A stretch of 64,000 nucleotides of DNA, taken from the NCBI RefSeq assembly GCF_000699445.3, contig NC_067196.1, positions 29,740,616 to 29,804,615 of the forward strand. The letters run 5' to 3'. The stretch is from Schistosoma haematobium. Its lineage: Eukaryota > Platyhelminthes > Trematoda > Strigeidida > Schistosomatidae. A program made the position numbers and the translations under genes. The number at the start of each line of letters is the position of its first letter. Within the stretch, counting starts at the first letter, position 1. This document shows, one piece after another, positions 56,974 through 64,000 of the stretch. The notes beneath the pieces are model-generated. The model searched no databases. It saw only the letters and a list, made by a program, of their open reading frames with translations, and was not told the DNA's origin.

Positions 56974-57616
56974 CAACTTACTGTCCAACAGAACAACACA
57001 CATCATCCATTCACAATTACTAACATGCACATACACCATATGTCCACATACTACTACAGTCTATATCAACATCACCAACACATACGCAACAACATTCATC
57101 ACACAAGCATCGAAAACGCACTATTCCAGCATACTCATCACCAATTCAAATAACAACATCCCCAACAACGACATTGTCGTCGTCATCATCATCAATATCA
57201 TGAACAACAGCGGCAACAAAATCACCATCACCACCACAACCACCAACAACAACAACAACACCATCTGGACGGAGAAGTCACAGATACTGATCTACCGACT
57301 GATAAATTGTCGGGAACAACACCACGCCTCCACATAATTCTATCCACCTACTTCCACAGACTGCAAGGCCACACATGTTTGTTCGTCTGTGTGTGTGTGT
57401 GTGAGTGAGTGATTGATCGATTGATTGATTGATTGATTGATTAATTGAGTGCGTAAGTGAGTGATTGCATGCATGCATGCGTGTGTGTGTGTGTGTGCTT
57501 TCACTTTTGTACGTGATGTGTTCACGTGAATATCAGTAAGAATCCACACATTCAATCATAATACACTTCCATCGAATTCAATGTGGACATGCAACAATCA
57601 ACCTGGTTCATTAGAC

Positions 57617-58090
57617 TGTAGTTGCTGTGTTTCGTTAATTAATCACCTTCGAACCGTTATCGTATAATCTTCAACGATTTTTGAAATCTGAAGGCAAAAA
57701 ATAGCGGCTACTACATTTTATTTAGTATATATTTCTGACCAGACAGCAGAGAGGCAAAATGAATGAGCAAGCGAACTACGATTGTAGCAGTAGCAAGTAG
57801 TTGTTGTAGTAGTAGTAGTAGTAGTAGTAGTAGTGAATGGGTGCAAATGTACACATATATATATGTATAGGAAAATGGATGAGTCAGCGAATAGATTAAG
57901 CAGTTAATAATGAAGCTAGCAGAATGAATACATGCGTAGGCGCTAAACAATGTTCAAGCATATGTATTTCATACAAGCATAATAATAAAGATAGTACAAA
58001 AAGTTGTTATATCATGGATGACTTTGTCCACCAAATAGGTCAACAAAAGACCTTGATTGAACTAAACTCGATTGCACGTGAGTCACTATA
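57617..58090 (-). repeat. 3' LTR of the full-length gypsy element
   Basis: About 474 bp, same sequence as the 5' LTR apart from about 15 substitutions and a trinucleotide-length difference. Directly followed by the AGAC target duplication. Confidence 0.9.
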
Positions 58091-58445
58091 ATAGCTCCCC
58101 CTGCAAACAAAGATATATGGAAAAATGTCTGTGTTTGCACAAGAAAATAGTAAACTGAGTAGGGTAGTTACAATCGTTTGAAAAAAAAAAATGGTTTGTA
58201 CAAAATTAAGATGAAGTTAGTGTGTGCTGTACATTTGGTTTGCGCCCGTCCGTGAGGTTTTAAAAAATAATAGCAATAAATAGAAGGAATGCGGTATTGC
58301 TTTACATTTTAAATAAAAATTATACGTGTAAGTGTAGGGGTACATAAGATATGTTGAGTTTTATAGCGTATAACATGAAATTAGTAATGGATGTGTGTAC
58401 AATGAAGTGGAAGTTATAATTAATATTTTAAATAGTAGAAAATTA
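58091..58445 (-). other. 3' untranslated part of the full-length gypsy element
   Basis: Non-coding, AT-rich sequence between the Gag-Pol stop and the 3' LTR, ending in the polypurine stretch. Nothing else recognised. Confidence 0.6.
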
Positions 58446-61400
58446 TTAATAGAAGATTGCAGCGACATAATGTTGGGGCCATCTTACTCTTCGGCCAGAC
58501 CTTGTCGTTACTGGATTCTCTTCGCTTGTGTTCGTCGATGTCGTTGATGATTGGAACTGACGCTTCGATGATTCAACGGTTTTCGCAGTATCTGTATGTA
58601 CTGGCTGATCGTAGGCTTCGATGAAAGCTGGTTTGACTCGGTCGATGCTAATTACATCCGTTTTTCCAGCTTTTTCTACCGTGATAGTTTTGTCGTCTCT
58701 TTTAATCACCTTAAATGGACCATCGTAGGCCGGTTGTAAGGGTCGTTGCACATTATCCCTTCTGATAAACACATGGGTACTGTCACTTAGTTGTTTGGGT
58801 ATGTACACACGGCGTTGATGTTGTCTCGGAAGCGTTATCCTTAGACTACTCATATGCTGCTTAAGACGCTGTACATAGTCCGCTATATCAGTTGGAACGC
58901 TTTTACCTGCAGTGAAAAACTCTCCTGGCAGACGTAGTGTGGTTCCATAAACCAATTCTGCTGGGCAGCATTCTATATCTTGTTTGATTGTTGATCTTAA
59001 GCTCAACATGACTAACGGTAGCTTGCTGGCCCAATCATTATTGCTGATGACAGCTGTAAGAGAAGCTTTAAGTTGCCGATGCAATCTCTCTACCATACCA
59101 TTCGACATCGGATGGTAGGATGTTGTGCGAATTCGTTTGATTCCGAGTAATTCTGTGAGTTGTTGGAAGAGGCGGCTCTCGAATTGAGCTCCTCTATCGG
59201 TTGTGATATTAGTAGGTACGCCATAATGGGAAATCCAATACTCTACTAGGGTTTTTGCGATAGTTTCGGCTGTAATATCTTTTATGGGCACAGCTACAGG
59301 CCATCGCGTGAATCTATCAATGCAAGTGAAAATGTAACTGAAGCCATTCGAAACCGGCAGTGGTCCTATAATATCGATATGTACGTGCTCGAATCTGTTA
59401 TCGGGATGACGGAAATGACCTACTGCGGAACTGGTGTGGCGATGTATCTTAACTCTCTGGCATTTTATACACGCTTGCGTCCAATTACGAATATCCCGAT
59501 TCATACTTGGCCATACAAAACGTTCGCTGATTAGTTTGATGGTGGCCTTTATTCCGGGATGCGAAATATTGTGCATGGCTTCGAAAATGTTTCGCCTTAG
59601 CGGCTTTGGAATAAATGGTCTTGGTTGACCTGTAGAAATATCGCAGATGATGCTTACTTCTTCCAATGGAGTTTCTTTGAGAACTAACGAGGTTGTATTG
59701 GCAGACTTTAGTCTGTTTAACTCGACGTCGATATTTTGTAATGCTGCTAACTTGTGATAGTCGATTTCGGACTGGACGAGAGCGTTGACCATCGTTCTGG
59801 ATAGCACGTCTGCCACTTCGTTACTATTGCCTTTGATATACTGTATGTTAGACGTGAATTGGGAAATAAATTCTAATTGTCGGATTTCCCTCGGCGAGTA
59901 GTTGTCCTGTTTGGCATTCAATGCTTTTGTGAGGGGTTTATGGTCTGTATATACTGTGAAAATGGTACCCTCAATCATATGTCGGAAATGTTTTATTGCC
60001 AAGTAAATCGCTAGGAGTTCTCTTCCGAAAGTACTATATCTTGTTTGTGTCGGATTCAGTCTTTTCGAAAAAAATGAGAGCGGTTCCCATATGCCATTTA
60101 CTAATTGTTGTAAAACGGCTCCTACCGCTACATCTGATGCATCCGTCATGATAGCTAACGGTGTTTCGCTCTTTCGTCTAGTTAGTGTCACTTCTTTATT
60201 TAGTGCTTTTTTAGCGTTCTCGAATGCTTGAATCGCGTCTGGTGATAATTGGAATGTCCGTGCGTTTCCGCGTAATGCATCTGTTAGTGGTTGCAATATT
60301 GACGCGCAATTCGGGATAAATCGTCTGTAATAATTTATTAACCCGAGAAATCGGCGTAACTTTTTCCATGAGTCGGGTAGGGGATAATTCCTAATGGCGT
60401 CGACTTCTGTTGCTATTGGTGTGATGCCTTGAGAAGTTATATTGTGACCTAGGAACTGTAAAGATTCTTTTCCGAATTCACACTTCTCAATATTTATAGA
60501 AATGCCGTGTTCTCTGAGTCGCATAAATAATTGCCGTAGTTGTTGCATATGCTCATCCTTAGTGGTGCTAGCTACTAATAAATCGTCGATATACGCGTAT
60601 ACCCCAGGTAAACCTCTAATGACCTGGTCGATAAACCGCTGAAAGGTTTGTGCCGCGTTAGTCAGTCCAAAAGGCATACGCAGGAATTCATATAGCCCAA
60701 ATGGGGTTCTTACTGCTGTCTTCGGCATGTCTTGTGGGGCAACAGGGATGTGGTAGTATGCTCTGACTAAGTCGATCTTCGAGAAGATAGTAGTGCCCTC
60801 TATACTGTAGGTGAAATCATGAATGTGCGGTATAGGATATCTGTCAGCTACCGTTTGTTTGTTTAGTGCTCTGTAATCCCCACATGGCCTAATCTCTCCA
60901 TTCTTTTCCGGGGCCATATGTAGCGGGGATGCCCACGGGCTGTTCGATGGCCTTATAATGCCTAGCCTCATTAGCTTGTCGAATTCCTGTTTTGCGATGG
61001 CTAGTCTTTTGGGATCTAACCTTCTTGGTCTTGCATTGATTGGTGGACCATTCGTTACGATGTGATGCTGAATAGAATGTTTGAGATCCGCTTTATTGTA
61101 TATTACTTTTACGAGTTCAGGGAACTCCCTTAACAACAATTTATATGGATCACCACAACTTTTATCTATCACAAGGTTCATTGAAACGGCTTCCGTAAGT
61201 ATTCCTCTTATCGAAGTGGTTTGACTGCCGTTTATAAGTCTGTGTCGTCTAGAGTCTACTAGTAGGTCAAAGTTACATAAGAAATCTATGCCTATTATGG
61301 GCATCGATACGTCTGCTATGACAAAGTTCCAACGGTATGAAGCGCCACGTCCAAAATCTAGGGACAATTTCCGTTTACCATATGTTCTAATATCTGATTT

Positions 61401-62405
61401 ATTTGCTGCTCTTAGCACTAACGACGGGTTAATGTTTTTTCTTTCCTCGTTAAATGGAGGTACTACGCTAATTTCCGCTCCAGTGTCAACTAAGAATTGT
61501 GCGCCAGTGGTCCGGTCTTGTATATAAAAGAGGCGACTATTTTCAGACATTATGTGTGTTGATGCTGTTGCCATTGATACTCGTGGGTATCGGTTACTAT
61601 CCCTGTTAAATCTACAAGGTTGTAGGCACTTTCTAGCCCTGTAGCCGAACATTTGATGATACCAACATATCGCGGGAGTTGTGCGTCGTCTAGAAGTTGA
61701 CCGGGTCCTTTCACGCGAACGATCTCGCGATGACCTTCGTGGCTTTTCTCTCTGCGTTAACTCTGAGAGTTTTCGGCACAAAACATTTATTTCCTTCTGT
61801 AGAGTATCAAGTCTATCGTCTACCGTCACATTGTGTAGTGGAGGGCTTGCTTGCTTGCTTCTTTCGTATATTCTATCGGCTATCTTTGCTATATTGTCTA
61901 AATCAGCATCCGTATCTCCCACAGCTAGGATCTGCTGTATATTTGCAGGGAGTCGGCGGAGCCACAGTTGATAAAAGAGATTATTGTCAATGTGTCTATC
62001 GCCAAGTAGACTTTTCATATAATTTTTTAGTTGTGATGGGGTCCTATCTCCCATTTGTACTTGGTTAAGAAGTTGTTCGACGGCTTGTTGGTCACTGAGA
62101 GAGAGAGTTTTAATTACAGCCTCTTTTAGCACGTCGTATGGTTTTTCTGTGTCTGGTTTTGCTAGTGCCTCTCGAACGCTGTCAGCTACTTCGTCTGGGA
62201 GTAGTGTGCTTGTCAGGCCGAACTTATCCTTTTGCAAAAGAATGCGGTTAGCGAGAAAATAATTTTCAAGTCTTATAAACCAAAGTTTTGGGTCTGCGAT
62301 TTTAAAAGAAGGGGCGGGGAGGTTAAGAGACCTCACGGACGTGGTTTGCTGTACGCTTGAAACTGTGTTTTCATAAGACATACTTATAAAAATTAAGTAG
62401 CACAC
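58446..62405 (-). CDS. Gag-Pol polyprotein of the full-length gypsy element
   Basis: One uninterrupted frame of 1319 codons. The likely start is Met9 at 62381, since the first eight codons look like leader. Domains (residues counted from 62405): Gag matrix/capsid-like region 20-230; finger [16 protein letters not shown] at about 247-259, a CHCC pattern instead of CCHC, typical of CsRn1-type elements; aspartic protease VDTGAE about 307; reverse transcriptase with YIDDL about 605; RNase H with MTDASD about 755; integrase zinc finger HNISH ... CIKCQ about 945-981, catalytic Asp about 1010 (HIDIIGPL), Asp about 1068 ([10 protein letters not shown]), Glu about 1105 ([11 protein letters not shown]). 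No chromodomain or envelope is visible. Gag and Pol share one frame, so no frameshift is needed. Confidence 0.95.
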   Translation of the reverse strand: MCYLIFISMSYENTVSSVQQTTSVRSLNLPAPSFKIADPKLWFIRLENYFLANRILLQKDKFGLTSTLLPDEVADSVREALAKPDTEKPYDVLKEAVIKTLSLSDQQAVEQLLNQVQMGDRTPSQLKNYMKSLLGDRHIDNNLFYQLWLRRLPANIQQILAVGDTDADLDNIAKIADRIYERSKQASPPLHNVTVDDRLDTLQKEINVLCRKLSELTQREKPRRSSRDRSRERTRSTSRRRTTPAICWYHQMFGYRARKCLQPCRFNRDSNRYPRVSMATASTHIMSENSRLFYIQDRTTGAQFLVDTGAEISVVPPFNEERKNINPSLVLRAANKSDIRTYGKRKLSLDFGRGASYRWNFVIADVSMPIIGIDFLCNFDLLVDSRRHRLINGSQTTSIRGILTEAVSMNLVIDKSCGDPYKLLLREFPELVKVIYNKADLKHSIQHHIVTNGPPINARPRRLDPKRLAIAKQEFDKLMRLGIIRPSNSPWASPLHMAPEKNGEIRPCGDYRALNKQTVADRYPIPHIHDFTYSIEGTTIFSKIDLVRAYYHIPVAPQDMPKTAVRTPFGLYEFLRMPFGLTNAAQTFQRFIDQVIRGLPGVYAYIDDLLVASTTKDEHMQQLRQLFMRLREHGISINIEKCEFGKESLQFLGHNITSQGITPIATEVDAIRNYPLPDSWKKLRRFLGLINYYRRFIPNCASILQPLTDALRGNARTFQLSPDAIQAFENAKKALNKEVTLTRRKSETPLAIMTDASDVAVGAVLQQLVNGIWEPLSFFSKRLNPTQTRYSTFGRELLAIYLAIKHFRHMIEGTIFTVYTDHKPLTKALNAKQDNYSPREIRQLEFISQFTSNIQYIKGNSNEVADVLSRTMVNALVQSEIDYHKLAALQNIDVELNRLKSANTTSLVLKETPLEEVSIICDISTGQPRPFIPKPLRRNIFEAMHNISHPGIKATIKLISERFVWPSMNRDIRNWTQACIKCQRVKIHRHTSSAVGHFRHPDNRFEHVHIDIIGPLPVSNGFSYIFTCIDRFTRWPVAVPIKDITAETIAKTLVEYWISHYGVPTNITTDRGAQFESRLFQQLTELLGIKRIRTTSYHPMSNGMVERLHRQLKASLTAVISNNDWASKLPLVMLSLRSTIKQDIECCPAELVYGTTLRLPGEFFTAGKSVPTDIADYVQRLKQHMSSLRITLPRQHQRRVYIPKQLSDSTHVFIRRDNVQRPLQPAYDGPFKVIKRDDKTITVEKAGKTDVISIDRVKPAFIEAYDQPVHTDTAKTVESSKRQFQSSTTSTNTSEENPVTTRSGRRVRWPQHYVAAIFY

Positions 62406-62700
62406 GAAAATAATTTAACAATCACAAGGAAAGATAGATGGGCGAAAACAATGATAATAAAAAATGGCACAATTTATAAAATGGAACAGACTTACTAAAT
62501 TGCACCAATATATAAATTGTTTATGAATAATTGTTATTTATTATGATTATAATTGTCACGTTTAATAATGTTTGCGAAATAATGTAAGTGTAATTAAAAT
62601 AATAATATAAATCCACAGTTGTAATTATAGTTCATTTGATAATCCAAATTGAGATGAAGGTAGTCGAATTTTTGGAATTTATTTCGTCAAAATTCGCTTC

Positions 62701-62723
62701 CCGTTCTCACGTCGGGATTACCA
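62701..62723 (-). promoter_or_regulatory. Primer binding site, tRNA-Trp type
   Basis: Read on minus, TGGTAATCCCGACGTGAGAA, four bases after the 5' LTR. Compared with the complement of a eukaryotic tRNA-Trp 3' end (TGGTGACCCCGACGTGA) it differs at two positions. tRNA-Trp priming is the known habit of the CsRn1 group. Confidence 0.75.
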
Positions 62724-62727
62724 ATTC

Positions 62728-63204
62728 TGTAGTGGCTGTGCTTCGTTAATTAATCACCCTCGAACCGTTATCGTATAATCTTCAACGATTTTTGAAATCA
62801 GAAGGCAAAAAGTAGCAGCTACTACAGTTTATTTAGTAGATAATTCGGACCAGACAGCAGAGAGGCAAAATGAATGAGCAAGCGAACTACGATTGTAGCA
62901 GTAGCAAGTAGTTGTTGTTGTTGTAGTAGTAGTAGTAGTAGTAGTAGTGAATGGGTGCAAATGTACACATATATATATGTATAGGAAAATGGATGAGTCA
63001 GCGAATAGATTAAGCAGTTAATAATGAAGCTAGCAGAATGAATACATGCGTAGGCGCTAAACAATGTTCAAGCATATGTATTTCATACAAGCATAATAAT
63101 AAAGATAGTACAAAAAGTTGTTATATCATGGATGAATTTGTCCATCAAATAGGTCAACAAAAGACCTTGATTGAAATAAACACGATTGCACGTGAGTCAC
63201 TAAA
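62728..63204 (-). repeat. 5' LTR of the full-length gypsy element
   Basis: About 477 bp. Read on the minus strand it begins T-T-TAGTGACTCACG and ends CCACTACA. It contains a (TAC)n run and pairs with 57617-58090. Transcription of the element should start here. Confidence 0.9.
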
Positions 63205-64000
63205 AGACACCATGATTTAAAGTCTGCCAGCAGCTGAATGTGCTGACCACTAAGACAGACTACGACAGAGAGAACTAAATGGAAGGAGAGTGAATGACTG
63301 AATGTGAGTGAAGGTGTGATGGAGGGGAATGTGGAATGCTACACGGAGCCCAAGTGAAAACACGAGATTGGATTGAGCACACTGGTCCGATGTGCGTGTA
63401 TTGTAGGGATCAGACGTTGCGATTGGTTGATAGTGAGACACCAGATTGATTAATGAATCCAATTTGTTCGTATGCTTTGCAATGGCTCACTGTGTCTTAC
63501 CTCACCTTCTCCACTTTCACGAATCGAGGAATGAGTCGAGGAGAATTGAATTGTTCGAAGTCTCAGTGTGAATTCCCATGACACGTTGTGTGTTTCTTGA
63601 TACGTGCTGAAGCGAGTGTATGAATAGAATATTGTCGACATACTGCAAGTGGAACGACTAATCAATATGTCATCGAACATTTTGCTTACATTTTGTGCTT
63701 GCCTATCGATGTAGGCACGTGACGGATGCTAGTGTCAGTGGTCGGGAAGTGTTTGTTGGTGTTGATCTAGTGTTGATGAGTGTTGTGTAGATTGGTGTGT
63801 GTGTGTGTGTGTGTGTGTAGATGTGAGAACTTTCCCGCGCCGGGAATCGAACCCGGGCCGCCTGGGTGAAAGCCAGGAATCCTAACCACTAGACCACGCG
63901 GGACAACCTACTGTCCAACAGAACAACACACATCATCCATTCACAATTACTAACATGCACATACACCATATGTCCACATACTACTACAGTCTATATCAAC
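63205..64000 (-). repeat. Fourth tRNA-Glu repeat unit, inverted, runs off the window
   Basis: Reverse complement of 55620-56370, including tRNA-Glu and its flanks. It continues unit 3 on the other side of the gypsy insertion and extends past 64000. Confidence 0.9.
63832..63903 (-). tRNA. tRNA-Glu (UUC), second copy
   Basis: Same 72-nt sequence as at 55667-55738, reverse orientation, all stems intact and anticodon TTC. Part of the inverted repeat unit to the right of the gypsy element. Confidence 0.97.

Larger units (their letters stand above)
55020..57612. repeat. tRNA-Glu-containing tandem repeat array with an inversion
   Basis: Unit 1 runs 55032-56382 (+, 1351 bp); unit 2 56383-56880 (+, cut short before its tRNA); unit 3 about 57603-56902 (minus, cut short at its tRNA). 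Units share GGTTGATTGTTGCATGTCC, CA and GCATGCAT runs, ATCA runs, GTT/GGT runs and, in full units, the tRNA. Short open frames here are only frames through simple repeats. Confidence 0.9.
57617..63204 (-). mobile_element. Full-length Ty3/gypsy LTR retrotransposon, CsRn1/Boudicca-like
   Basis: 5588 bp on the minus strand: 5' LTR 63204-62728, primer site 62723-62701, one Gag-Pol frame 62405-58446, a polypurine stretch (read on minus, GCAGGGGGAGC, about 58095-58105), 3' LTR 58090-57617. It is flanked by AGAC at 57613-57616 and 63205-63208, a 4-bp target duplication. An empty copy of the target is at about 56361-56382 (reverse orientation). By eye the LTRs differ at about 15 of 475 sites plus a trinucleotide-length change, so the insertion is not brand new although its frame is intact. 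The CHCC Gag finger and tRNA-Trp primer site point to the CsRn1 clade. Confidence 0.93.

Noticed and set aside
55080..57555. Open frames with His-Thr-His and Gln-Ser-Ile-Asn repeats in the tRNA array
   Set aside because: They are frames through CA, GCAT and ATCA microsatellites, repeated in each unit and in both orientations.
57711..57950. Frame with Leu-run and Tyr-Ile stretch, repeated at 62822-63064
   Set aside because: Both lie in the two LTR copies and come from a trinucleotide run and a TA run; not a gene.
59434..62068. Plus-strand frames within the Gag-Pol region
   Set aside because: Shadows of the long minus-strand Gag-Pol frame.
55020..64000. CRISPR-like array
   Set aside because: Repeats are long units and microsatellites in a eukaryotic genome; no short repeat-spacer pattern.

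Overview
The window looks like nuclear DNA of a blood fluke (Schistosoma or a close relative). It is AT-rich and loaded with retroelements of schistosome type: tRNA-derived Sm-alpha-like SINEs with a hammerhead ribozyme motif, SR2-like RTE elements ending in TGAC repeats, CsRn1/Boudicca-like Ty3/gypsy elements with a CHCC Gag finger and a tRNA-Trp primer site, and CR1 fragments. The host genes have 32-39 bp introns at the 5' end and kilobase introns further 3', which is also a schistosome trait. Species cannot be fixed by reading alone.

Host genes (both on the minus strand). Eleven phase-compatible exons between 39471 and 5074 form most of an FGF-receptor-like tyrosine kinase: signal peptide, Ig1, acid box, Ig2, Ig3, one membrane span, long juxtamembrane segment, then the kinase as far as DFG. 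The rest of the kinase lies left of base 1. Upstream, two exons at 43181-42832 encode the central part of IMP3, a U3 snoRNP protein; its first and last exons were not found. The first 43 kb are therefore mostly FGFR introns carrying SINE, RTE and unnamed repeat copies, some almost identical to each other.

Retroelements. (1) 39873-42467 is an internally deleted gypsy element 0.4 kb upstream of the FGFR start. Its Gag N-terminus is fused in frame to integrase, and the comparable 198 bp of its two LTRs are identical. (2) 43.95-48.0 kb holds two head-to-tail decayed RTE-type copies, the first split by a nested short element. (3) 48.95-49.26 kb is a CR1-like tail. (4) 49997-54860 is an old, broken gypsy element. 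(5) 57617-63204 is a full-length gypsy element on the minus strand with one open Gag-Pol frame of about 1300 codons, two LTRs, a tRNA-Trp-type primer site and a 4-bp target duplication.

Right end. From about 55020 the window enters a tandem array of about 1.35-kb units. Each full unit carries CA/GCAT/ATCA/GTT microsatellites and a tRNA-Glu(UUC) gene. The array flips orientation near 56.9 kb, making a palindrome around a decayed tRNA copy, and element (5) sits inside it. An uninterrupted unit in the same window gives the empty insertion site.
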